From: Blautia sp. An81 | GTDB taxonomy: Bacteria > Bacillota > Clostridia > Lachnospirales > Lachnospiraceae | Assembly: GCF_002161285.1 (NCBI RefSeq) | Contig: NZ_NFHH01000004.1 | Coordinates: forward strand, 62,001-126,000 | Reading direction: 5' to 3' | Length of the DNA: 64,000 nt | Part shown: piece after piece, positions 16,801-25,003 of the stretch | Layout of the letters: each line of letters starts with the position of its first letter | How positions within the stretch are numbered: the stretch's first letter is position 1 | Position numbers and translations under genes: made by a program | Notes under the pieces: generated by a model | The model's input: only the letters and a program-made list of their open reading frames with translations | What the model was told of the DNA's origin: nothing | The model's database searches: none

Positions 16801-18426
16801 CCTCTAAGTCCCCATTACTACTGTCCCAACTGCCACTACGCAGATTTTGATTCCGAGGAAGTCCGGGCCTACTCAGGAAGAGCAGGATGTGATATGCCGG
16901 ATAAAAACTGTCCCGTGTGCGGACAGCCTTTAAAGAAAGAGGGATTTGACATTCCCTTTGAGACTTTCCTGGGATTTAAGGGAGACAAGGAGCCGGATAT
17001 CGACCTGAATTTCTCCGGCGATTACCAGGGAAAAGCCCACCGCTATGTAGAGGTTATTTTCGGCGCAGGACAGACTTTTAAGGCCGGAACCATCGGCACC
17101 CTGGCGGAGAAAACAGCTTTCGGATATGTAAAGAATTACTATGAAGAACGGGGACAGAGAAAGCGGTACTGCGAGATCAACCGTATTGTCCAGGGCTGCA
17201 CAGGTGTGCGCCGGACCACAGGCCAGCACCCAGGCGGTATTATCGTTCTTCCCATTGGATGGGACATTGAAGAATTTACCCCGGTGCAGCATCCGGCCAA
17301 CGATATGAACAGCGACATTATCACCACCCATTTTGATTACCATTCCATTGATTCCAACCTGCTGAAGCTGGATATTCTGGGACACGATGATCCAACCATG
17401 ATCCGTATGCTGGAGGACCTGACAGGGATCAATGCCAGGGAAATACCCCTGGATTCCAAGGAGGTTATGTCCCTGTTTAAGAATACAGACGCCCTTGGAA
17501 TCACCCCGGAGGATATCCGTGGCTGCCCTCTTGGCTGCCTGGGAATTCCAGAGTTTGGAACAGAATTTGCCATGCAGATGTTAATTGACGCAAAGCCTAC
17601 TTCTTTCTCGGATCTGGTCCGTATTTCAGGACTTTCCCATGGTACGGACGTATGGCTGGGAAATGCCCAGGATCTGATCAAATCCGGGACAGCGACCATT
17701 GCCACCTGTATCTGTACTCGAGACGATATTATGATCTATCTGATCAACAAGGGGCTGGAGCATGGTCTGGCATTTACCATTATGGAAAGTGTCCGTAAAG
17801 GAAAAGGACTGAAGCCGGAATGGGAAGAAGAAATGAAAAATCACGGAGTCCCGGACTGGTATATTGGTTCCTGTAAGAAGATTAAGTATATGTTCCCAAA
17901 AGCCCATGCGGCGGCTTATGTTATGATGGGGTGGAGGATCGCTTACTGCAAGATTTTCTATCCGCTGGCTTACTATGCGGCCTATTTCAGTATCCGGGCC
18001 ACTGCCTTTTCCTATGAGCTGATGTGCCAGGGAAAGGAAAAGCTGGAATATTTCATGGATGACTATGAGAAGAGAAAAGATACCCTCAGCAAAAAGGAAC
18101 AGGATACTTATAAGGATATGAAAAATGTCCAGGAAATGTATGCCAGAGGTTTTGAGTTTATGCCTATTGATATTTACAAGGCAAACGCCCACACCTTCCA
18201 GATCATAGAGGGAAAACTTATGCCCGCTCTGGATACCATAGAGGGACTGGGAGATAGGGCGGCAGACGCCGTGGTGGCTGCAGCAGAGGAGGGACCCTTC
18301 CTGTCCCTGGATGACTTCCGGAACAGGACAAAGGTGACGGCTTCTACCATAGATCTGATGAACGACCTGGGCCTTTTCGGGAACCTGCCCAAGTCCAATC
18401 AGTTGTCATTATTTGATTTCCAATAA
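13867..18426 (+). CDS. polC: DNA polymerase III alpha subunit, Gram-positive PolC type
   Basis: Replicative polymerase with built-in proofreading (1519 aa). In order: N-terminal domain; a lysine/glutamate-rich linker (about 190-285); OB fold (about 300-395); the first part of the PHP domain (RVELHCHTKMSDMDGV, about 398-413); an inserted DEDDh exonuclease (FDIETTGF at about 498, VAHNAGFDMSF, HHRAVDDAECT); the second PHP part; and the polymerase core with PDIDLNFSGDYQ catalytic aspartates near 1043. Zinc-site cysteines (CPNCHYADF, CPVCGQ) precede the palm. It has full length and intact motifs. It starts with ATG after AAAGGAGG, 19 bp after ispG. Confidence 0.97.
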   Translation: MEKAFLEVFRNLELVGELRALLEEVVVTKVSINQKRDHVRIYIRSRQWIHKKYIYTLEHTIASQCFPGVPMKVKILERFDLSSQYTPEIFLDAYRSSMALELKHYSILVFNMFRNAVITFPQTDTMHMVLESNVLAKSKENELIQYIEKVFCERCAFSLKVEAEYQEAKESKVRKNSELQLQQEAAHIIEMSSFGKHQEEDSMEAEGEDIREKQEAAGTENKTGEKKESSGDGTKKTEKNGKQEKEGKSGKSFKGDKGRARGDRSFSDFKRSVKRSDNPDVLYGRDFEDEAIPLENIQTEMGEVCVRGQIMTLETREIRNEKTIIIFSITDFSDSITVKMFARNDQVGEILEGIKAKAFIKLKGVTTIDRYDSELTIGSVVGIKKIPSFENSRTDNSPEKRVELHCHTKMSDMDGVSDAKAIIKRAYEWGHKAIAITDHGVVQAFPEANHCFDAWGGVVPQDSDFKVIYGMEAYLVDDLKGIVDNSQGQSLQGTYVVFDIETTGFSAMKDKIIEIGAVRVEDGKITDRFSQFVNPQIPIPFRIQQLTSINDSMVQDASTIDKVLPEFEQFCQGAVMVAHNAGFDMSFIKKNYEDLGIDRDDTIVDTVGMARFLLPQLNRFKLDTVAKAVGVSLQNHHRAVDDAECTAEIFVKFIKMCEERDIFNLDQLNEKGAVSVHTIQKMPTYHAIILAKNDIGRVNLYHLVSDSHLIYYNRRPRVPKSLYLKYQEGLMIGSACEAGELYQAVLNGRPDAEIARIVNFYDYLEIQPIGNNAFMLRDPDRDDIQTEEDLQEINRKIVKLGESFNKPVVATCDVHFLDPEDEVYRRIIMAGKGFDDADQQAPLYLRTTEEMLEEFSYLGREKAEEIVITNTNKIADMVEKISPIHKGKCPPVIENSDNMLREICYNKAHEIYGENLPKVVEERLERELNSIISNGYAVMYMIAQKLVWKSNSDGYLVGSRGSVGSSFAATMSGITEVNPLSPHYYCPNCHYADFDSEEVRAYSGRAGCDMPDKNCPVCGQPLKKEGFDIPFETFLGFKGDKEPDIDLNFSGDYQGKAHRYVEVIFGAGQTFKAGTIGTLAEKTAFGYVKNYYEERGQRKRYCEINRIVQGCTGVRRTTGQHPGGIIVLPIGWDIEEFTPVQHPANDMNSDIITTHFDYHSIDSNLLKLDILGHDDPTMIRMLEDLTGINAREIPLDSKEVMSLFKNTDALGITPEDIRGCPLGCLGIPEFGTEFAMQMLIDAKPTSFSDLVRISGLSHGTDVWLGNAQDLIKSGTATIATCICTRDDIMIYLINKGLEHGLAFTIMESVRKGKGLKPEWEEEMKNHGVPDWYIGSCKKIKYMFPKAHAAAYVMMGWRIAYCKIFYPLAYYAAYFSIRATAFSYELMCQGKEKLEYFMDDYEKRKDTLSKKEQDTYKDMKNVQEMYARGFEFMPIDIYKANAHTFQIIEGKLMPALDTIEGLGDRAADAVVAAAEEGPFLSLDDFRNRTKVTASTIDLMNDLGLFGNLPKSNQLSLFDFQ

Positions 18427-18454
18427 ATTTTCAGCAGCTATCAGAGAGAGCAAT

Positions 18455-18516
18455 GCGAGAAAAGTGGGTATTGGAGATCCTTTATGTAAGAAAATCCACT
18501 TTTTTTCGCTTTTCTA
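18455..18516 (+). terminator. Probable terminator of polC
   Basis: GCGAGAAAAGTGG (18455-18467) can pair with CCACTTTTTTTCGC (18496-18509) around a 28-nt loop, followed by more T. The long loop makes this less certain. Confidence 0.45.
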
Positions 18517-18584
18517 TTCCCTTTTTCGAGAAATTTGGTACAATAGTAGGGGTAAAAAATAAATCATAAAGAAAGGTGAATAAT

Positions 18585-19454
18585 ATGCAGGAGTACAAAC
18601 CATTTAAAGAAGGAAAAGTTCGTCAGGTCTTTGATATCGGAGAAAATCTGGTAATCTATGCAACAGACAGAATTTCCGCATTTGACTATATTCTGAAGAA
18701 CACCATTACAAACAAGGGCGTGGTCCTTACAAAAATGTCCAAATTCTGGTTTGACTTTACAAAGGATATCGTTCCGAACCATATGATTTCCACAGATGTA
18801 AAAGACATGCCGGAATTCTTCCAGAAACCGGAGTTTGAAGGACATGTGATGATGTGCAAGAAGCTGGAAATGCTTCCTATCGAATGTATCGTAAGAGGTT
18901 ATATTACAGGAAGCGGCTGGGCCAGCTATCAGAAAGACGGCACTGTCTGCGGAATCAAGCTGCCGGAAGGTCTGCAGGAATCAGACAAGCTGCCGGAGCC
19001 TATCTACACACCAAGTACAAAGGCTGAGCTGGGAGACCATGACGAGAATGTTTCCTTTGAGGCTACTGTAGAAATCCTGGAGAAATCTTATCCGGGAAAA
19101 GGAAGAGAGTATGCAGAAAAAATCCGTGATTATACTCTTGCATTATATAAAAAATGCGCAGAATACGCTCTTACAAAGAACATTATCATTGCAGATACTA
19201 AATTTGAGTTTGGTTTAAATGAGAATGGAGAAGTAGTTCTGGGCGATGAAATGCTGACACCGGACAGCTCCAGATTCTGGCCTCTGGAAGGCTACAAGCC
19301 GGGACAGGGACAGCCTTCCTTTGATAAGCAGTATGTTCGTGACTGGCTGAAGGCACATCCGGACAGCGATTTCTTACTGCCAGATGATGTGATTGAAAAG
19401 ACAGTAGATAAGTATGTAGAAGCTTACGAACTGCTTTCCGGCGAGAAATTCTAA
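18585..19454 (+). CDS. purC: Phosphoribosylaminoimidazole-succinocarboxamide synthase (SAICAR synthetase)
   Basis: ATP-dependent ligation of aspartate to CAIR in purine synthesis (289 aa). The N-terminal KPFKEGKVRQVFDIG is the ATP-binding hairpin; YATDRISAFDYI, ECIVRGYITGSGW, IIADTKFEFG and LGDEMLTPDSSRFW are diagnostic. The ATG at 18585 has AAAGG nearby and matches the family; a GTG at 18576 overlaps the ribosome site. purB and purA are also in the window but not adjacent, so the pur genes are dispersed here. Confidence 0.96.
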   Translation: MQEYKPFKEGKVRQVFDIGENLVIYATDRISAFDYILKNTITNKGVVLTKMSKFWFDFTKDIVPNHMISTDVKDMPEFFQKPEFEGHVMMCKKLEMLPIECIVRGYITGSGWASYQKDGTVCGIKLPEGLQESDKLPEPIYTPSTKAELGDHDENVSFEATVEILEKSYPGKGREYAEKIRDYTLALYKKCAEYALTKNIIIADTKFEFGLNENGEVVLGDEMLTPDSSRFWPLEGYKPGQGQPSFDKQYVRDWLKAHPDSDFLLPDDVIEKTVDKYVEAYELLSGEKF

Positions 19455-19496
19455 AGAGAAAAAGTGCTTTCAATAAAAATTAAAAATGCAGAGATG

Positions 19497-19531
19497 GAAC
19501 CCCTCGAAGGCCATAGGCCTTCGGGGGGTTC
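19497..19531 (+). terminator. Terminator-like hairpin after purC
   Basis: A 16-bp stem (GAACCCCTCGAAGGCC with GGCCTTCGGGGGGTTC) around a 3-nt loop, 42 bp after purC. The T run behind it is short. From 19532 to 19793 I see no gene. Confidence 0.6.
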
Positions 19532-19793
19532 TTACATAGAAGGATATGGTAGCTGCTTTATTCTGAGCGTATGCCAGGATCTGCCCTGCGGCGGTTTTTA
19601 TACCGTCCCCAAAGAAACACCAGAGTCATTCTTCCATTATGAGGGATGGGGAGTCTTTAAATCAAAAGAAATCCTGGCCGCTCAGCTCCGCAAAACAGGC
19701 CGTAGCATGCCGCTGTTCGCAAAGAGTATATCATATGCGAAACAGATTCTTTTCATTAAAATTTCTCCTATTATCTTATTTATGAAATACATA

Positions 19794-19823
19794 TTGTACT
19801 TATTTTCCAGCTTATGCTATAAT
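19794..19823 (+). promoter_or_regulatory. Promoter of toxin mRNA (RNA I)
   Basis: TTGTAC (19794-19799), 18-bp spacer, TATAAT (19818-19823). The leader is only about 40 nt. Confidence 0.7.
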
Positions 19824-19869
19824 GACACCGTTGCCCCTCCTATATTGGCACAGGAAGGAGGGTTGTCAT

Positions 19870-19962
19870 ATGGGAGATTTTTTCATCACTTTTATTATCT
19901 CTGTTACGGCAGGTGTGGCTTGCCACCTCATCTGCAAATGGCTGGACAGAGATAAGAGGTAA
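19870..19962 (+). CDS. Small hydrophobic toxin, Fst-like (type I toxin-antitoxin)
   Basis: 30-residue peptide with one transmembrane helix (about residues 4-23, FFITFIISVTAGVACHLIC) followed by KWLD and a charged tail (RDKR). This is the layout of Fst/Ldr-type membrane toxins. The start is sound: AAGGAGGG is seven bases before ATG. It is in a non-coding context with two convergent promoters, a shared terminator and direct repeats, as in the par locus of plasmid pAD1. Overproduction of such peptides damages membranes; the natural role of chromosomal copies is unclear. Family assignment is by layout and short motif, not by a database search. Confidence 0.72.
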   Translation: MGDFFITFIISVTAGVACHLICKWLDRDKR

Positions 19963-20002
19963 AAGCAACCAGCCTAGGGCATAAGCCACCCTGCCAAAAC
20001 GG

Positions 20003-20079
20003 AATAGAAAACCCTGGAGACCGCCATCTCCAGGGTTTTCATTTTGCCATATGGGCTTGGGCTTTCATCACTTTTGCCT
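20003..20079 (-). ncRNA. Antisense antitoxin RNA (RNA II-like)
   Basis: Inferred transcript of about 75 nt from the minus promoter at 20086-20114 to the shared hairpin. Its 5' part is copied from DRb (CATATGGG at 20048-20055 and TTTCATCACTTTT at 20063-20075), which repeats the toxin start region DRa (19867-19874 and 19881-19893). It can therefore pair with the toxin initiation region in addition to the shared terminator. Confidence 0.6.
20007..20040. terminator. Bidirectional terminator shared by toxin and antitoxin RNAs
   Basis: A perfect 14-bp stem, GAAAACCCTGGAGA with TCTCCAGGGTTTTC, around a 6-nt loop, placed between the convergent promoters. Confidence 0.8.
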
Positions 20080-20085
20080 ATTGGC

Positions 20086-20114
20086 ATTATAGCATATGTG
20101 CTTTTTCTTTGCAA
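20086..20114 (-). promoter_or_regulatory. Promoter of antitoxin RNA (RNA II)
   Basis: Minus-strand TTGCAA (20109-20114), 17-bp spacer, TATAAT (20086-20091). It is stronger than the toxin promoter by spacer length and -10 match. Confidence 0.72.
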
Positions 20115-20205
20115 TATACCCTTATACTATAAAAACCCGGAAAACGCATTTATTGTAATTGCAAATTGGATGAGAAACTACTTTCTCAGATTTTTTAAAA
20201 GATAT

Positions 20206-21306
20206 CTATTCCCCTAAAACCTCCCGAAAGGCTTCCAGCAGTTCATCATTTTTCTCCGGGCTCATGACGCAGAACCGGATATAAGAGGAATCCAGGAATG
20301 GGAAAGTTGCACAGTCCCGGATCATCAGTCCTTTACGGATACAGTGGTCGAAGATCATATCGGAAGTTACATCTTCCCGGAGAATCCTGACCAGGAGAAA
20401 GTTGGTGCAGGAGGGGTAGACTTTCACAGTTTTCCAGGAGGACAGAGTCTCATACATCCGCTGACGCTCCTCGGTAATGAGTGCTTTAGTCTTATCAATA
20501 TAATCTTTATCTGAGAACATAATGCAGCCGGCGATTTCCGCCAGACTGTTGATGGTCCAGGGATTTTTCTTGGTATTGATATACTTCAGAAGATCCGGGT
20601 TTCCTGTTACCGCATAGCCCAGCCGCAGGCCGGGAGCGGCGAAAAATTTGGAGATCCCACGAAGGACAATAAGATTGTTATAGTTGTTGGTGAGAGGGAT
20701 TGAGGAAATCTTGCTTCCTTCAGGAGTAAATTCCTCGTAGGTCTCGTCCACCATTACAGAGATTCCATGCTGGAGGGCGCAGTCCAGGATCTTCCGCATG
20801 TCTTTTCTGGCAACAGCGGTGGAAGTGGGGTTGTTGGGATTGCACAGCACCAGCAAATCCAGGCTGTCATTGAGCTGTCTGCAGAAATCCTCCACATCCA
20901 TCTGGAAATTATTTTCTTCTTTCAGAGGATAGTAGAGAGTATGTCCCCCTTCCAGAGAAATCTCCCGCTCATATTCTGAATAGGTAGGTCCCAGGATCAG
21001 GGCTTTTTTAGGATGAGTCGTCTGGATAAAAAGGGAGATCAGTTCTGTGGAGCCGTTGCCCACGATGATGTTTTCAAAGTTTGCCCCGGTATAGGCGCAG
21101 ATACTTTTCCGAAGCTGAGTGTACTCCCGGTCCGGGTAGCTGGTAATGGCATCTACATGTTTCGCCAGGGTATCCCGAAGAAGAGGGGAGATCCCCAGGG
21201 GATTCACATTGGCGGAAAAACTGGTAATATCTTCTTTCTTTATATGGTATATTTCTTCGATTTTTTCCAGGTCGCTGCCGTGGAAATGGTCTTTATGTTT
21301 CAGCAT
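20206..21306 (-). CDS. PLP-dependent class I/II aminotransferase, CobD/HisC-like
   Basis: 366-aa fold-type I PLP enzyme. The N-terminus (HGSDLEKIEEIY, FSANVNPLGISP) resembles threonine-phosphate decarboxylase CobD, while the overall family also includes histidinol-phosphate aminotransferase. The PLP features are GNGSTELI (phosphate loop), CNPNNPTS, the Asp in VMVDETYEEF and the Schiff-base Lys in GISKFFAAPGLRLGY (about residues 229-243). The ATG at 21306 has GGGAGG seven bases upstream. No cobalamin or histidine genes are adjacent, so the substrate is undecided. Confidence 0.88.
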   Translation of the reverse strand: MLKHKDHFHGSDLEKIEEIYHIKKEDITSFSANVNPLGISPLLRDTLAKHVDAITSYPDREYTQLRKSICAYTGANFENIIVGNGSTELISLFIQTTHPKKALILGPTYSEYEREISLEGGHTLYYPLKEENNFQMDVEDFCRQLNDSLDLLVLCNPNNPTSTAVARKDMRKILDCALQHGISVMVDETYEEFTPEGSKISSIPLTNNYNNLIVLRGISKFFAAPGLRLGYAVTGNPDLLKYINTKKNPWTINSLAEIAGCIMFSDKDYIDKTKALITEERQRMYETLSSWKTVKVYPSCTNFLLVRILREDVTSDMIFDHCIRKGLMIRDCATFPFLDSSYIRFCVMSPEKNDELLEAFREVLGE

Positions 21307-21448
21307 GATAGCGCCTCCCTGCAAGGTTTTTCCAAGAGCCATGTCGTGTATTCGAGTTGCACGGCAGACCTTTGTAGTGTATAATCCATAGTAGCAGAAT
21401 ATTGCGGAGAGTTCAATAAAAATATACAGACAGGGTAAGGGTGATAAT

Positions 21449-24400
21449 TTGAAAGCACGAATGGAACAACTGATAAACGGAAGATTTGAATATGAAGTGC
21501 CCGGGCTCCTTCTCTCCCAGGAAAAGCTGGTGTTTTCCGTAACGCCGGAGGAAAAATTTAAAGGAGAGCTGCAGTTTGCGGCAGAAGATAAAAGAAGAAT
21601 TAAGGGAATGGCCTATTCCTCTCACAGGAGGCTGCTCCTTGGAAAAGAAAGGTTCTCCGGAGAGCAGCCGGTGCTGCCCTATGGGGTAGATGCCAAAGGT
21701 TTAAAAAGTGGTGATAAAATAGAGGGGGAAATCGTTTTAAGCACCAGTATCGGAGAATACAGGGTGCCTTTTTCGATTGCGGTAAAAACCCCGGAAGTCA
21801 GGACTTCTCAGGGGGCTGTACGGACCCTGGAAGATTTCGTGAAGCTGGCAAAAGAAGACTTCAGAGAAGCCTATCAGCTCTTTGTGGAGCCTTCTTTTAT
21901 CAGTCTTCTGGCAGGTCGGGAGGGTTTGCTCCCCTGTTATCGGGCTATGGTAAAAACCCCTGCGCCCTATCAGAATCTGGAAGAGTTTCTCATAAGCGGT
22001 GATTTAAAAGAACCGGTAAGTCTGAGCCTGGAAAGGGACAGTCTGGAGCTTTATGAAGTTCAGTCTTCTTTAAAGGACACCCTGAGGATACGCCGCAGCG
22101 GCTGGGGCTTTTTAAGAGCGGAGATTTCTGTAGAAGGAGATTTCCTGGAAGTAGAGAAAAAGAATATTCACGACGGGCACTTTATCGGAAGTGTCTATGA
22201 ACTGGAATATATCATCCGCCGGGAGTATCTGGGAAGAGGGAATAATTTCGGCAGGATCCGGATTAAAACAGTATACCAGACCCTTACCTATGAGATTATG
22301 GCCTCTAAGGGGAAGAAGCTTCAGGTAAATGTGGCTTCTTATGAGAAGAAGAAATGTTTGGAAGCCTCCAAAGATTTCCTTATGATGCGGATTGGAAAAC
22401 TGCCTCTGGAACAGTGGGGTGCCAGGACAAAGGAACTGCTGGCAGATATGAAGGATAAGGGCTACTATTCTGTGGAATGCCAGCTGTTCGAAGCTTATGC
22501 AGCAGTTCTGGATAAGCGGCCTTACGAGGCAAAAATCCTCTTGGATTCCCTGGAGAATAATCAGAGGGTGAAGAATGAAGAGATTCTGGAAGGGGCCTTT
22601 CTTTATCTGTGTGAATTGGCAGGCAGAAGCGTTCTTCCCAGAAAGGAAGTTCTGGAAAGACTCCGCCAGCTTCACCAGAGAAGAAATGACAGCTACCTTC
22701 TTCTGGCTATGATCTTTGAGCTGGATTCCCAGGAGATAAGGCCACAGTCTAGAAAGATGTTTCTCCTGGAGGAGGAGTACCGTACAGGATGCAGAAGCCC
22801 GTTTCTGTACCTGGAAGCCTGCAGTTTGGCGGCCCAGGACGGCTCTGTGTTCCGGAAGATGAACAGCTTTACCCTTCAGGTCTATATGTTCGCAAAGAAA
22901 TACGGACTTCTCACAGAGGAGATGGCTTTTCGGGCAGTGGATCTGGCCGGCCAGATGAAGCATTTTTCCAGACCAGTCTATAAGATTCTGGAATACATTT
23001 ATGACCTGTATCCCTCTTCCCATACTGTGTCAGGAATCTGCCAGCACATTATGAAGGGAGAGCCCAGACGGGAAGAATATTTTAAGTGGTATGAATTGGC
23101 AGTAGAAGCAGATCTGAAGATTACAGGGCTCTATGAGTATTATGTGGAGACCATGAGCCGGAACTATCAGAAAGTGCTGCCGAAGGTCATACGGCTGTAT
23201 TTTGGATATAATAATACATTAAGTGATAACAAGAAGGCATTTGTTTACAGCAATGTGATCCGGAATAAGGAGCTGGATAAAGAGACCTACAACGCCTACC
23301 GGAGCAACATGGAAAAATTTGCCTGTGAAAAGATTAAAGAGGGCAGGATTAACGAAGATTTTGCTGTTGTATATCAGGAATTCTGCGTGAATTCCCAAGA
23401 TGAAAATATAAGAGCAGCTCTGGCCAGAGTGCTCTTTACCTACAGACTGTACTGCGATGATCCCAAGATCCGGAAGGTGATCGTCAGCCATGGGGCTCTT
23501 AAAGAAGAGCAGGTTTATCTGTGTACAGACAGGACTGCTTACATTTCTCTGTATACAAAAGATGCAGCAGTTATTTTTGAAGACAGCAGTCAGAGACGCT
23601 ATGCCGGCACAGTGGACTACAATATCCACAGTCTTTTGGACATTGAGGAGCTGGCGCCTAAACTGGCCAAAGATGGCCTTCGGAATCCGGGTATGCTGCT
23701 CCACACCTGCGGAGAATACAGCCATGAAAATCAGGTGACCAGTGAGAATATTTCCAGCTTTCAGGCAGTCCTTAACCAGGAAGTTTTCCGGGAGGATTAC
23801 CGGCAGGAAATCCGCAGACGCCTTCTGATGTATTATGAGACAAATATGGATAACCGGAATCTGAGAGAGTCTCTCAGAGAAATGGATTTCCGGGGATTTG
23901 CCAGAGTAAATAAAAGCCTTCTCATCACCATCCTGGTAAAGCAGGACATGTTTGTGGGAGCCTATGACTTAATCTGTGAGTATGGTTATGAGGAAATAGA
24001 AATGCCCATCCTCCTCAGACTCTGCAGCCAGATGATCCTGAACCTGGAGTACGAATACGAGGAAGAACTGCTGCTTTTGACAGAATACATTGTAAAAAAC
24101 GGGATTTACGATGAGGTGCTTCTAAGATATCTGGTAAAACACTTTGAAGGCCCTGTAGAGGAAACCCTGAAACTGTGGAAACGAGCCATGGGATTTGGGG
24201 TGGATTGTTACCAGTTAGAAGAAAAAATCCTGGTGTACAGTATGTTTACCAGGTGTTATCCCCAGGAAGGACTTACAGTTTTGAAGGAGTATATCCGTCA
24301 GGGAGGCAGAGAACAGGTGATCCTGGCCTATCTGACCTTTGAATCTTATGGATATTTTGTGGGAGGAAGACAAGTAGATCCATTCCTGTTCGAAGCCCTG

Positions 24401-24988
24401 GAAAAGATTACGGAAAAAGACTGGGAGAGCGATATTATCTGCCGTCTGGCCCTTTTGAAAAACTATGCATCTGAGAATGAATGGAATCAGGAAAGAAAGG
24501 AAAGGGCGGAAAAAATCCTTCAGGAATGTGCCGGCCAGCGGCTGAAATTTGCCTTTTTCAGAAACCTTCCTAAGGAGCTTCTCCAGTTCTGCCAGATGGA
24601 AGATAAGGTTTTCGTACAGTGCAAGGCAGGTCCCGGGGCTAAGGTCACTCTTCATTACTTTGTAGAAGACTCTCAGGGTACAGGAGAAGAAAGAGCAGAG
24701 CCGGTGAAAGAGAGATATCAGGGGATTTATAATAAAGAGTTTGTTTTGTTCTACGGAGAACGGCTCCATTATTACTTTGAAATCAATAGGAAGGGAGAAA
24801 TTTCCCGAACACAGGAAGAAGTGCTTACTGTAGAAGAAGGAGAGACATCTGGAAGCAGCAAATATCAGATGCTCAACGCTATGCTGAAAATGAAAGACCA
24901 GGGCCGGCAAAAAGAGCTGGAAACCATGACCGCAGAATACGTAAAGAAGGAATATCAGGCTTCTGCCCTGTTTCCCCTTATGGACTAA
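21449..24988 (+). CDS. DUF5717-type giant protein of unknown function
   Basis: 1179-aa protein without signal peptide or membrane helix. The first about 290 residues look beta-rich and Ig-like (repeated short strand patterns around IVLSTSIGEYRVPFSIAV and the segment ending VYQTLTYEIMASKG); about 300-1000 is helical with TPR-like periodicity (LLAMIFELDSQEI, IYDLYPSSHTV); the last about 150 return to a beta pattern. I recognise it as the DUF5717 family of Lachnospiraceae. TTG at 21449 is used because AAGG lies eight bases upstream; ATG at 21461 is possible. It is first of three tightly packed genes. No enzymatic motif was seen; a scaffold role is inferred. Confidence 0.8.
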   Translation: MKARMEQLINGRFEYEVPGLLLSQEKLVFSVTPEEKFKGELQFAAEDKRRIKGMAYSSHRRLLLGKERFSGEQPVLPYGVDAKGLKSGDKIEGEIVLSTSIGEYRVPFSIAVKTPEVRTSQGAVRTLEDFVKLAKEDFREAYQLFVEPSFISLLAGREGLLPCYRAMVKTPAPYQNLEEFLISGDLKEPVSLSLERDSLELYEVQSSLKDTLRIRRSGWGFLRAEISVEGDFLEVEKKNIHDGHFIGSVYELEYIIRREYLGRGNNFGRIRIKTVYQTLTYEIMASKGKKLQVNVASYEKKKCLEASKDFLMMRIGKLPLEQWGARTKELLADMKDKGYYSVECQLFEAYAAVLDKRPYEAKILLDSLENNQRVKNEEILEGAFLYLCELAGRSVLPRKEVLERLRQLHQRRNDSYLLLAMIFELDSQEIRPQSRKMFLLEEEYRTGCRSPFLYLEACSLAAQDGSVFRKMNSFTLQVYMFAKKYGLLTEEMAFRAVDLAGQMKHFSRPVYKILEYIYDLYPSSHTVSGICQHIMKGEPRREEYFKWYELAVEADLKITGLYEYYVETMSRNYQKVLPKVIRLYFGYNNTLSDNKKAFVYSNVIRNKELDKETYNAYRSNMEKFACEKIKEGRINEDFAVVYQEFCVNSQDENIRAALARVLFTYRLYCDDPKIRKVIVSHGALKEEQVYLCTDRTAYISLYTKDAAVIFEDSSQRRYAGTVDYNIHSLLDIEELAPKLAKDGLRNPGMLLHTCGEYSHENQVTSENISSFQAVLNQEVFREDYRQEIRRRLLMYYETNMDNRNLRESLREMDFRGFARVNKSLLITILVKQDMFVGAYDLICEYGYEEIEMPILLRLCSQMILNLEYEYEEELLLLTEYIVKNGIYDEVLLRYLVKHFEGPVEETLKLWKRAMGFGVDCYQLEEKILVYSMFTRCYPQEGLTVLKEYIRQGGREQVILAYLTFESYGYFVGGRQVDPFLFEALEKITEKDWESDIICRLALLKNYASENEWNQERKERAEKILQECAGQRLKFAFFRNLPKELLQFCQMEDKVFVQCKAGPGAKVTLHYFVEDSQGTGEERAEPVKERYQGIYNKEFVLFYGERLHYYFEINRKGEISRTQEEVLTVEEGETSGSSKYQMLNAMLKMKDQGRQKELETMTAEYVKKEYQASALFPLMD

Positions 24989-25003
24989 AGGAGGCGAGAG
25001 AAT

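Larger units (their letters stand above)
19830..20044 (+). ncRNA. Toxin mRNA, par/RNA I-like
   Basis: Inferred transcript from the promoter at 19794-19823 to the bidirectional hairpin at 20007-20040. In its leader CCCTCCT (19835-19841) can pair with AGGAGGG (19856-19862), which is the ribosome site itself, so translation should be weak until the stem opens. The coding part and 3' UTR contain the repeat DRa that matches DRb in the antisense RNA template. Confidence 0.6.

Noticed and set aside
19464-19955. 163-codon open frame after purC
   Set aside because: It crosses the purC hairpin and the toxin promoter, has no ribosome site, and reads a different frame from the well-supported 30-aa toxin gene.
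22112-23023. Long minus-strand frames opposite the DUF5717 gene
   Set aside because: Antisense shadows; their codon pattern follows the plus-strand gene and they have no ribosome sites.
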